NCBI GenBank assembly: GCA_030636125.1
Contig: DAOVXM010000036.1
Coordinates: 1-11,275 of the forward strand
Reading direction: 5' to 3'
Length of the DNA: 11,275 nt
Origin: Chloroflexota bacterium
GTDB lineage: Bacteria; Chloroflexota; Anaerolineae; Anaerolineales; UBA4823
Shown here: one piece after another, positions 1-6,551 of the stretch
Numbering within the stretch: position 1 is the first letter of the stretch
Layout: each line of letters starts with the position of its first letter
Translations under genes and position numbers: made by a program
The notes under the pieces: model-generated
The model's database searches: none
The model's input: the letters and a program-made list of their open reading frames with translations, nothing else
What the model was told of the DNA's origin: nothing

Positions 1-2
1 CC

Positions 3-749
3 CTCGAAGTCGGCGTAGTCGAGTGGATGATCCTCGACCTGGACGGCACACTGGTGCAGACAGAAAAATTGAAAGCTTTATCTTATGCGAAAGCTGTAGT
101 GGAGCTGTGCCCGGATGAGACAACGGAAGGACAGGTGCTGGAAGCGTTCAAGGATGTGGTGGGGCTCTCGCGGAGAGAAGTTGCACAGGCGCTGGTTGAG
201 GGGTTTAACTTGGAAAAGGCTTCTCAAGCCCGAATGTCTGAGTTTGGCGTCAGTACACCCTGGCAAGCCTTTGTGCAGATTCGCATGAATTATTACGATA
301 AGATGCTGGCGGACCCACAGGTGTTGCGCAGTCACCAATGGGCCCACAACCGGGCTTTACTCGAGGAAGCGCGGCGGCAAAAATGCCAGTCAGGCCTGGC
401 TACCATGTCCCAGTGTAACCAGGCGCAGCGCGTGCTGCAAATACTTGGCTTGGCGGACGAGTTTGATTTCATAGCCACCCGGGACGATGTGGAACGTGGC
501 AAACCTGACCCGGAGATCTACCTGCTGGTGGCTTCTGAGCTGGATGTGCCCCCCGCAAATTGCCTGGTGATTGAGGATTCACCCGCGGGTGTGAAAGCTG
601 CGCTGGCCGCTGAGATGCATTGTGTGGCTGTAACCACGCCTTTCACCCGTGAGCGTATCCATGCAAGCCAACTGCTGGACGAAGGCCTGATTGTGGATGA
701 TCCCAGTGAACTTCCCGAGGTTGTACGGCGGGTCATGGGAAGAGAGTAA
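3..749 (+). CDS. HAD-superfamily hydrolase (beta-phosphoglucomutase/phosphatase-like), 5' end probably outside window
   Basis: Haloacid dehalogenase-fold enzyme, likely a small-molecule phosphatase or phosphomutase acting in the cytoplasm; the substrate cannot be told. Counting from the ATG at 27 (240 residues), all four HAD motifs are present. Motif I is DLDGT (nucleophile Asp4, acid/base Asp6). Motif II is in LATMSQ (Thr126 or Ser128). Motif III is Lys159 in RGKPDPEIY. Motif IV is IEDSPAG with Glu183-Asp184. A helical C1-type cap lies between motifs I and II. The IEDSPAGVKAA signature is typical of the beta-phosphoglucomutase/phosphoglycolate phosphatase branch. The ATG at 27 leaves only three residues before the nucleophile, and the frame is open back to base 3 with no stop (LEVGVVEW precedes the Met). 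The true start is therefore probably upstream of the window, although 27 is possible; no Shine-Dalgarno sequence precedes it. The gene converges on the glycosyltransferase with 124 nt between them. Confidence 0.85.
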   Translation, partial: LEVGVVEWMILDLDGTLVQTEKLKALSYAKAVVELCPDETTEGQVLEAFKDVVGLSRREVAQALVEGFNLEKASQARMSEFGVSTPWQAFVQIRMNYYDKMLADPQVLRSHQWAHNRALLEEARRQKCQSGLATMSQCNQAQRVLQILGLADEFDFIATRDDVERGKPDPEIYLLVASELDVPPANCLVIEDSPAGVKAALAAEMHCVAVTTPFTRERIHASQLLDEGLIVDDPSELPEVVRRVMGRE

Positions 750-873
750 ACTTGTTGTATGGGAATAATTACATTCACACGATTCGGCTTGCCCGGCTCC
801 TTCTGCCTTCGATAACGATACATTTCCCCCCCCGAAATCACTGGAAACAATATATGAATGAGCCATACCAAGG

Positions 874-2382
874 TCAGTACCCGGCCTCTTTTATTTCGCG
901 GACATTGCCCTCGGGCATATAGTATATCTCGGCGACTACGCCACCTTGGTTCTCAAACACCTTGACAGGTTGGTAACGCTTTCTCCAATAGCGGATTTTA
1001 TCGTCAGCGAGTTTGTCTCGGAAGCTTTGTGGGTTGTAGATGTGGATGTAATAGCCTGAATTGCGGATGTTAAATATATAGGGCGCGTAATGGCTTGCGA
1101 TCGATTTGTTTTCATTGGTTGAGTAATACCCGTTGTTCTCAGTTGATGTTACAAGATCGCCAATAGCCTCCCAATGTCTATAGTAGGGGAAACCAAATGC
1201 CCATATACGGTATTCAATGCTGGGTTTCTTGATAGTCCAAAATAGTAATCTTCTATCCTCCCAGGGATACTCTGGGGTGTGGTCAATAAATATGAAGTGG
1301 GCAAGAGAAAACAGGAGCACAAATACTACAGTCAGAGCGGCAGCACTTAAAATATTGCCATATCGATCTCCCAGGATCTTTATTATGAGTTCCTCGATCA
1401 CCAAAACGCCGAAAGCCACTATGATGGAGGCTGGCATAATATAAGTATAGATGTGTGTACCTGGATCAACGATGAACACTTCTAAAATTATCCATGGGAA
1501 TAGAAACCACAACACGAGCGGATACGTCTGTTTAATTTTGACCAAAGAGAAAAGTCCAAGAAACGCGTAAATATAAATTACGAAAAGAGGGTTGTACAGC
1601 CTAAAGGTGAAGATTGAACTTGGCGTGGTCCACAAAAAAACCCCGCTTGTCCTATTTATCCAGTATTCCAGCGTGCTCTCAGATACTGAGAGGATGAAGG
1701 GGACATAGAAACTGGCTAGTAGTAATGCGCCACCCAAGCCAGATAAAATCAAATGCTTGAACTTTGTACGATTAGGTATATCAGTGAACTTGGAATTCCA
1801 ACGGTAGAGAAGGTAGGCAACAAAAGGAGCGATAAAAATCCCATCATAGTGAGTGAGTATGGCAAGCGCCCAAGAGAATATCCCTAGATAGATCCCAGCG
1901 ATTTTCCATCTTTCGAATTTGAGCGCCAGGGAGAAAGCATATAGTGCCAGAACGGAAAATAGGATCACAAAGGGCTGGTACTGGACAATTCTCGTTAATC
2001 CGATAAAAAGACCGTTGATGGTAAGGAATAACGATGCGTATATTGCGATCTTACTTCCATAGTGCAGTTTCACGAACTGGTAGAAGAAGAAAATAGCCAG
2101 TATACCAACCAGCGCAAAGGGCAGGCGGGTTAGAAATTGGTTGGTATAGCTCGGATGAAAGAGATAGATCAGATAAGAAGTGATAAATTGGGTTGGTCCT
2201 TTTCTTTGCAGGAACAGATAGTCGGTCAGGCTTTGTCCAGTATCAGGGAGATAGAGAGCTTTTATCTCATCCCCCTGGTAATCTGAATAACCCAAGTTGA
2301 TTAGGCGAAGCCAAAGTGTAATAAAAACTAAAAAGATGATTGGCAATAATTTTGCGTAAGCTTTTAGGTTGATTTTGGCCAT
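874..2382 (-). CDS. GT-C fold membrane glycosyltransferase (GT39/ArnT/PMT-like)
   Basis: Polytopic inner-membrane glycosyltransferase of 502 residues, expected to move a sugar from a lipid-phosphate donor to a lipid, polysaccharide or protein acceptor on the outer face of the membrane. The first membrane helix (about residues 12-31) is followed by a loop with DYQGDE, whose Asp38-Glu39 matches the acidic first-loop motif of the GT-C class. About nine to eleven more hydrophobic segments run to about residue 365, with a TRIVQYQPF stretch (130-138) and THYDG (177-181) in usual GT39 places. Residues about 367-502 are a soluble, aromatic-rich C-terminal domain, probably extracytoplasmic. The start lacks a good Shine-Dalgarno sequence but agrees with a normal charged MAKINLK N-terminus. 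It is divergent from mscS and has no sugar-pathway neighbours, so the acceptor is unknown. A sampled line is about 35% GC, lower than the genes to the right. Confidence 0.82.
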   Translation of the reverse strand: MAKINLKAYAKLLPIIFLVFITLWLRLINLGYSDYQGDEIKALYLPDTGQSLTDYLFLQRKGPTQFITSYLIYLFHPSYTNQFLTRLPFALVGILAIFFFYQFVKLHYGSKIAIYASLFLTINGLFIGLTRIVQYQPFVILFSVLALYAFSLALKFERWKIAGIYLGIFSWALAILTHYDGIFIAPFVAYLLYRWNSKFTDIPNRTKFKHLILSGLGGALLLASFYVPFILSVSESTLEYWINRTSGVFLWTTPSSIFTFRLYNPLFVIYIYAFLGLFSLVKIKQTYPLVLWFLFPWIILEVFIVDPGTHIYTYIMPASIIVAFGVLVIEELIIKILGDRYGNILSAAALTVVFVLLFSLAHFIFIDHTPEYPWEDRRLLFWTIKKPSIEYRIWAFGFPYYRHWEAIGDLVTSTENNGYYSTNENKSIASHYAPYIFNIRNSGYYIHIYNPQSFRDKLADDKIRYWRKRYQPVKVFENQGGVVAEIYYMPEGNVREIKEAGY

Positions 2383-2510
2383 ATCTTGTTATTTTACACT
2401 ACCTGCAGACCGTAACGCGATCTTAACCTATTCTTTTGTATGATGTGGCATACTACCCTTAACTGTGGGATTATAGGCCAAATTTATTGATTGGCACATT
2501 TTAGTACTTT

Positions 2511-2528
2511 TTCCCCATATGAGGGGAA
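2511..2528. repeat. Short inverted repeat (6-bp arms) upstream of mscS
   Basis: TTCCCC (2511-2516) and GGGGAA (2523-2528) are exact reverse complements around the 6-nt spacer ATATGA. The repeat lies about 100 nt upstream of the mscS start codon in the divergent region. It could be an operator or an RNA hairpin in the leader. It is short enough to be chance. Confidence 0.3.
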
Positions 2529-2615
2529 GGCTTTCTCGTATAAACTGTACTGATACTAACAGAGAATCAAAATCAGCATAAAGTCAAATTAACCTTTAAG
2601 TGTGAATTATTAGAT

Positions 2616-2620
2616 GGAGG
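2616..2620 (+). promoter_or_regulatory. Shine-Dalgarno that fixes the mscS start at 2629
   Basis: GGAGG at 2616-2620 lies 8 nt before the ATG at 2629. The longest ORF would start at the ATG at 2614, but that codon overlaps this ribosome binding site and has no site of its own. The ATG at 2621 is out of frame. Confidence 0.85.
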
Positions 2621-2628
2621 ATGCTGCT

Positions 2629-3951
2629 ATGCCGATAAAAACATCTGGAATGCAAATCCTATCTAACTTGTCATCCATAAATCGTTTACAAGATCATTTC
2701 GTTGAAAAATCAAACGCTGGGAATACGCTTATCTCTCTGGATAATATATTCTTAATTTTTGGGATTATCATCCTACTCGCGCTTATTCCCCTAATTAGTA
2801 GATTATTTGCCAATCTTAATCTAGTGGTTGAAAGGTGGTGTCGCAAAAATCTGCGAGTGGTCAGAATCCAAAATTTAGAATTTGCTGTCCCACACAGGCT
2901 CACAAATACACTTATCCTGTTGGTTAAGTATTTGAAAAGAGTGGTTCTCATCATTGTGGTATCTACTATTCTCACTTTCGCTTTCAGCATCTTTCCGGGG
3001 ACACAGGGCATCGTACTGACATTATTTGATAAATTTATCATCATCCTGGACAAATTATGGGCTGAATTTTTGGCTTTCTTACCTAACTTGATGGCTCTTA
3101 TTCTCATCGGCCTTATCACCTATCTGGCGCTGAAGCTGCTGCGTTTCTTTTCTGATGGATTTCACCAGGGGAAAGTAAAGTTATCAGGTGTGCATCCGGA
3201 GTTAATCGATCCGACCTTCCAGATTATTCGCTTTTTGGTTGTTGCCCTTGCTCTGGTTGCTACCTATCCTTATATACCGGGATCTTCCTCGCCTGTATTC
3301 AGGGGTGTTTCTATCTTCGTCGGATTTTTGTTGTCGTTGGGATCTACTTCCTTGGTAGCCAACATTATTGCCGGTGTGGTGTTAACCTACACTCGAGGGC
3401 TAAGGATTGGTGACCGGGTGGAAATTGCTGACGCGGTTGGGGATGTAGTTGATCGAAACTTGCTGGTCACCCGGATACGCACAATTAAAAATGTGGTTGT
3501 AACCATTCCTAATGGGATGGTGCTGTCCAACCATATCATCAACTATAGTGCCTCCGCCAAAGAACGGGGATTGATATTGAACACAACTGTTACCATTGGC
3601 TACGATGTGCCCTGGAGACAAGTCCATCAACTATTAATCGAGGCTGCGCGCGCCACGCGAGGCGTTCTTGAAGAACCGGAACAGTTTGTGTTTCAAACTG
3701 GCCTGGGTGATTACTATGTAAGCTATGAATTAAACGCTTATACCAGAAAACCCGCACGGATGGTCAATATTTACTCCGAGCTCCACCAGCATATTCAAGA
3801 CAGCTTCAACGAAGCTGGGGTTGAGATCTTGTCGCCGTCTTATTCCGCGCTGCGCGATGGCAATCGTTCAACTGTGCCGCCTCAATCCATTGGTTATATA
3901 GCAAATGTATTCAGAACCTTTTCACCAGAGGATACGCGGCCACTGTCGTAG
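2629..3951 (+). CDS. MscS-family mechanosensitive ion channel
   Basis: Small-conductance mechanosensitive channel, expected to open under membrane tension and release solutes during hypo-osmotic shock. The protein is 440 residues from the chosen start, longer than E. coli MscS (286) because of extra N-terminal membrane segments. Hydrophobic stretches lie at about 40-59, 93-121, 145-173 and 197-218, followed by the pore-lining helix region (about 221-257) with GSTSLVANIIAG, the counterpart of the Gly/Ala-rich TM3 of MscS. The beta domain follows with TRGLRIGDRVEIAD, a conserved GDVV, and IPNGMVLSNHIINYS, which closely matches the MscS signature IPNG-x(6)-IINFS. The C-terminal mixed alpha/beta domain contains IGYDVPW and AGVEILSPSY. 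The tail after about 410 is polar. The gene is divergent from the glycosyltransferase and ends 101 nt before an intrinsic terminator, so it is probably monocistronic. Sampled GC is as low as 30%. Confidence 0.92.
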   Translation: MPIKTSGMQILSNLSSINRLQDHFVEKSNAGNTLISLDNIFLIFGIIILLALIPLISRLFANLNLVVERWCRKNLRVVRIQNLEFAVPHRLTNTLILLVKYLKRVVLIIVVSTILTFAFSIFPGTQGIVLTLFDKFIIILDKLWAEFLAFLPNLMALILIGLITYLALKLLRFFSDGFHQGKVKLSGVHPELIDPTFQIIRFLVVALALVATYPYIPGSSSPVFRGVSIFVGFLLSLGSTSLVANIIAGVVLTYTRGLRIGDRVEIADAVGDVVDRNLLVTRIRTIKNVVVTIPNGMVLSNHIINYSASAKERGLILNTTVTIGYDVPWRQVHQLLIEAARATRGVLEEPEQFVFQTGLGDYYVSYELNAYTRKPARMVNIYSELHQHIQDSFNEAGVEILSPSYSALRDGNRSTVPPQSIGYIANVFRTFSPEDTRPLS

Positions 3952-4052
3952 TTCGCATGGTCTCGGATATGCTGGTTTAGAGAAGATTTGTTTTGGGACT
4001 GGAAGCCTTGGCTCGCATATTCACTTATCCAATGCTTTGGTGATGACCTCAG

Positions 4053-4080
4053 ACCGCTGGTGAAAAGCCGGCGGTTTTTT
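4053..4080 (+). terminator. Rho-independent terminator of mscS
   Basis: The arms ACCGCTGG (4053-4060) and CCGGCGGT (4068-4075) pair over 8 bp with one G-T wobble around the 7-nt loop TGAAAAG. A run of six T (4075-4080) follows at once. This is the classic form of an intrinsic terminator on the plus strand. Confidence 0.88.
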
Positions 4081-4171
4081 CTATTAGGATTTACGCTGAT
4101 CAGCGAGGAAAACTCCGAAAATGGGGGTGCGGATTGGCTCCTCACCACGATAAACCCCAAAGGGCTGATGA

Positions 4172-4194
4172 AAATCCTTTATATATAAGGATTT
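4172..4194. repeat. Inverted repeat upstream of the PAS protein gene
   Basis: AAATCCTT (4172-4179) and AAGGATTT (4187-4194) are exact inverted copies around the 7-nt AT spacer TATATAT. The element lies 120 nt before the PAS gene start, downstream of the mscS terminator. Its symmetry and AT centre would suit a dimeric repressor or activator site over the promoter. That role is an inference. Confidence 0.4.
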
Positions 4195-4295
4195 ATGTGC
4201 TAAACTAATTAAAAGAAACCACCCTTGTAGAACCGGTTTTATTCTATATCCATCGTTGAACTGGGAATTTTTTCTCCCACCAGCATCTCTTCATT

Positions 4296-4303
4296 AAGGA
4301 GGG
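4296..4303 (+). promoter_or_regulatory. Shine-Dalgarno of the PAS protein gene
   Basis: AAGGAGGG at 4296-4303 lies 10 nt before the ATG at 4314. A second, weaker AGAAGG is at 4305-4310. It supports the chosen start and a well-translated message. Confidence 0.75.
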
Positions 4304-4313
4304 TAGAAGGAAC

Positions 4314-5894
4314 ATGAAAAATACAGTTGGATTGGCCATTATTGGACTGATTTTTGGCTTGTTGATCGTCGTTTTCGCAACCCTGGTAGCGTTATTCACT
4401 ACGGGGACGCCGATAACCCTGGAGAATATCGTAAGCATCCAACTTACTACGCCGTTGTTATGGATTATTGATACCTTTCCTATATTCCTGGTTGTCATCC
4501 TAGGGATGTTAGGTTCGCGTGAGGATCGGTTGCAACGCGTTCTTCGAGAGGGCCGGATCGCGCACAAAAGGGCTACTGATCTTCAGCAGCTCAACGTTGA
4601 ATTAGCTGAACAAGCGCAGGAGCATCAGGAATTAGAAGCGATAATCAGTCATGGCAAAAAAGAGTGGGAAGCGACCTTCGATTCCGTCGAAGATATGATC
4701 CTGATCACTGATGAAGAAGGTATCATCAATCGCTGTAACCGTATCACTACCCGGACCTTCCAGAAAGATTTTCTCCAGATCATTGGCAAACGAGTGGATG
4801 ATTTGTTCTTCGGTGACTCCGCGAGTGAACGGGAGCGGCTACCCGTTGACAAAATGGAAATGCGCTTCCCAACGCTTGCAGGGTGGTATGAGGTTTCGAG
4901 CAGCTCATTAGTGTATGACGGTACCCGACAGGGCAGGATATATATTGTTCGCAATGTGACTGACCGCAAGCAGGCCAGCCTTGACATGCAGCGGCAGAAA
5001 CAATACTATGAGACTTTGGTAAGAAACAGCCCAATTGCTATTGTCACACTCAGCCTGGATCATCGCCTTGTTGCCTGCAACCCTGCCTTCGAGGAGTTAT
5101 TCGGTTTCCGCCAATCGGAAATCCTCGGGCAAGACCTGGATAACCTGATTTCCCCCACCGACCTGGTAGAAGAAACTCAATCCCTGACTGAGCGGGTCAA
5201 GGGTGGCGAGGTTGTGCATAAGATCACCCGGCGTCTCAGCAAGGATGGGTCGACGATTGATGTGGAGCTATTTGGCATCCCGGTGGTGTTGTGGGGTAAG
5301 CAGATCGGTATCTTTGGTTTGTATCACGATGTCACAGATCTGGTGCGTGCCCAGGAGGAGGTCATGGCAGCCGAAATAACGGATGAGTGGTTGCTTGAAG
5401 AACTCCAGGAGGAAGCACTGGGTGAGGAGGTTGTGGAAGCGGTAACAGATGAGCAGGCCATTCCTGTAGAAGAAGCACCCAAAGCCCCCTCGATCAAAAT
5501 AGAAACGATCGAGGGCGTTGGCCCTACCTATGCTAAAAAGTTAGCAGAAGCCGAGATTGTCACGACCAATGATTTACTGGAGGCAGCGGCCAGCCGCAAA
5601 GGCCGCCAGGACTTGGCTGACAAAACTGACATTTCGGGGAAACTGATCCTGAAATGGGTCAACCGGGCTGACCTGATGCGCGTGCCGGGAGTTGGTGAAG
5701 AATACAGCGACCTGCTGGAAGCTGCAGGGGTTGATACCATCAAAGAATTGCGAAATAGGAATCCCGAACACCTTTATCAAGCGCTGCTGGAGGTGAACGA
5801 GCAAAAGAGCCTGGTCAGGCGAGCACCTCATCAATCCGAGGTGGAAGCCTGGGTGCAGACTGCTGAAGATATTGACCCACTGCTGACTTATTGA
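4314..5894 (+). CDS. Membrane-anchored PAS-PAS protein with C-terminal DUF4332-like helix-hairpin-helix domain
   Basis: Probable membrane sensor of 526 residues with no recognisable output enzyme. In order: two membrane helices (about 5-28 and 48-66) with a short outside loop; a charged, probably coiled-coil stretch (69-115); a first PAS domain (about 117-220) ending in IYIVRNVTDRKQA, the usual PAS/PAC close; a second PAS domain (about 228-345) with SPIAIVTLSLDHRLVACNPAFEELFGF and FGLYHDVTDLVRAQEE; a very acidic linker (350-390); and a DUF4332-type region (396-526). That region has two helix-hairpin-helix motifs, IEGVGPTYAKKLAEA (399-413) and VPGVGEEYSDLLEAAG (457-472). No histidine kinase H-box or ATPase, GGDEF, EAL, HAMP or methyl-accepting domain is present. 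The HhH part resembles DNA-binding or protein-binding modules, so it may be the output. It has its own ribosome binding site and a strong terminator, so it is likely monocistronic. Ligand and partner are unknown. Confidence 0.85.
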   Translation: MKNTVGLAIIGLIFGLLIVVFATLVALFTTGTPITLENIVSIQLTTPLLWIIDTFPIFLVVILGMLGSREDRLQRVLREGRIAHKRATDLQQLNVELAEQAQEHQELEAIISHGKKEWEATFDSVEDMILITDEEGIINRCNRITTRTFQKDFLQIIGKRVDDLFFGDSASERERLPVDKMEMRFPTLAGWYEVSSSSLVYDGTRQGRIYIVRNVTDRKQASLDMQRQKQYYETLVRNSPIAIVTLSLDHRLVACNPAFEELFGFRQSEILGQDLDNLISPTDLVEETQSLTERVKGGEVVHKITRRLSKDGSTIDVELFGIPVVLWGKQIGIFGLYHDVTDLVRAQEEVMAAEITDEWLLEELQEEALGEEVVEAVTDEQAIPVEEAPKAPSIKIETIEGVGPTYAKKLAEAEIVTTNDLLEAAASRKGRQDLADKTDISGKLILKWVNRADLMRVPGVGEEYSDLLEAAGVDTIKELRNRNPEHLYQALLEVNEQKSLVRRAPHQSEVEAWVQTAEDIDPLLTY

Positions 5895-5912
5895 CCTAAA
5901 AAATACGACTGG

Positions 5913-5942
5913 ATGGTTGCAAACCTGATTTGCTTCAACCAT
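5913..5942. repeat. Imperfect hairpin downstream of the PAS protein gene
   Basis: ATGGTTG (5913-5919) pairs with CAACCAT (5936-5942). Inside it, CAAA (5920-5923) pairs with TTTG (5929-5932) with a 3-nt bulge. Read on the minus strand, the hairpin is followed 8 nt later by six T (complement of 5899-5904). It could weakly stop transcription from the convergent oxidoreductase gene. Confidence 0.4.
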
Positions 5943-5960
5943 AACTCATACTTAAATACA

Positions 5961-5996
5961 CAGCCCCGGTATTATGCCGGGGCTGGTTGGTTTTTT
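5961..5996 (+). terminator. Rho-independent terminator of the PAS protein gene
   Basis: CAGCCCCGG (5961-5969) and CCGGGGCTG (5977-5985) form a perfect 9-bp GC-rich stem with the loop TATTATG. Five bases later there is a run of six T (5991-5996). It lies between convergent genes. On the minus strand the flank lacks a clean T run, so it acts mainly for the plus strand. Confidence 0.87.
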
Positions 5997-6028
5997 GGGG
6001 GAAAGAACCTTCATCCTTCCTTGTGGTA

Positions 6029-6454
6029 TTAACCTTCTGGAGGGGAGACGAAAACACGTTCGGGTTTGATCTTGAGTATGATGCGTTTTTCCTTACCTTT
6101 CATTTCCGCTGGGGCAAATTCACCATAATATTCATCTTTTCCGACATAAAGTTTGGCATGTGAATTAATATTATTGAAGTCCTTATCATCTACGATTTCC
6201 TCAACTGTACCACGCACATCAACCCAGCGAAACGGGTCTTTCGGGTCCAATGCATTCAAGGCAACTTTCGGATTCTTTCTGATGTTATTGACTTTACGGC
6301 GACCTTCGGCGGTGTTAACCAGTACATAACTGCCATCCCAAGAAGACCAGACGATTGAATTTTCTGGACCTCCGCTGGGTGAGATGGTGGTTAACACGCA
6401 GTAAACTGGACCTGCAATCAGGTCTTTATGGGAATCGGGGATTATTTTTGACAT
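6029..6454 (-). CDS. PPOX-class split-barrel F420- or FMN-dependent oxidoreductase
   Basis: Small (141 residues) cytoplasmic protein of the pyridoxamine 5'-phosphate oxidase-like split beta-barrel superfamily, the group often labelled PPOX-class F420-dependent. Family features are: [19 protein letters not shown] at the N-terminus, then [17 protein letters not shown], the cofactor phosphate-binding stretch [20 protein letters not shown] (48-67), the [15 protein letters not shown] strand (73-87), [11 protein letters not shown], and a C-terminal [12 protein letters not shown] strand. Length and order fit the family. Whether the cofactor is F420 or FMN, and the substrate, cannot be read from sequence. 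The only Shine-Dalgarno-like stretch, AAAGGA (6468-6473, minus), is 13 nt before the ATG, which is rather far. The gene is 97 nt after the aminotransferase gene on the same strand with no terminator between, so it may be co-transcribed or have its own promoter. Confidence 0.85.
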   Translation of the reverse strand: MSKIIPDSHKDLIAGPVYCVLTTISPSGGPENSIVWSSWDGSYVLVNTAEGRRKVNNIRKNPKVALNALDPKDPFRWVDVRGTVEEIVDDKDFNNINSHAKLYVGKDEYYGEFAPAEMKGKEKRIILKIKPERVFVSPPEG

Positions 6455-6500
6455 ATTATTAAAATCATCCTTTCTAAGAGATTTTGGGTTGAATATGTCA

Positions 6501-6506
6501 ATTATA
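6501..6506 (-). promoter_or_regulatory. Possible -10 element for the PPOX gene
   Basis: The minus strand reads TATAAT here, an exact -10 consensus, 46 nt before the PPOX start codon. No good -35 box lies 16-18 nt upstream. TTGACA occurs on the minus strand at 6550-6555 and 6496-6501, but the spacing is wrong in both cases. Weak evidence for a separate promoter. Confidence 0.3.
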
Positions 6507-6551
6507 ACGCAATTTATTGGGTGTGGAGCTTCCGATTCTAAACCTTATATG

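Larger units (their letters stand above)
2383..2628. promoter_or_regulatory. Divergent intergenic region between glycosyltransferase and mscS
   Basis: AT-rich spacer of about 246 nt that must hold the promoters of both outward-facing genes. I could not find a convincing -35/-10 pair with correct spacing on either strand. The only structures noted are a short hairpin at 2511-2528 and a 5-bp inverted repeat, GTATG/CATAC, around 2438-2453. The role is inferred from gene orientation alone. Confidence 0.4.
3952..4313. other. 362-nt intergenic region between mscS and the PAS protein gene
   Basis: No supported gene here. A 66-codon open frame at 3988-4188 runs straight through the terminator, has no ribosome binding site and is rejected. 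The region holds the mscS terminator (4053-4080), a 12-bp perfect palindrome CGCTGATCAGCG (4094-4105, possibly chance), an 8-bp-arm inverted repeat (4172-4194), and the ribosome binding site of the next gene. The promoter for the PAS protein must lie after 4080, but I saw no clear -35/-10 pair. Confidence 0.6.

Noticed and set aside
518..871. Minus-strand ORFs overlapping the end of the HAD gene
   Set aside because: They are shadows of a well-supported coding frame, with low-complexity Ser/Arg-rich products and no family signal.
750..873. Search for a terminator or small gene between the convergent HAD and glycosyltransferase genes
   Set aside because: No hairpin with a T run on either strand. 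The only short frame (ATG at 759, 18 codons) lacks a ribosome binding site.
4094..4105. 12-bp palindrome CGCTGATCAGCG
   Set aside because: A perfect palindrome of this length is expected about once per 4 kb by chance, and it has no clear link to a gene start.
3988..4188. 66-codon plus-strand ORF in the mscS-PAS gap
   Set aside because: It reads through the intrinsic terminator at 4053-4080, has no ribosome binding site, and its product shows no family features.
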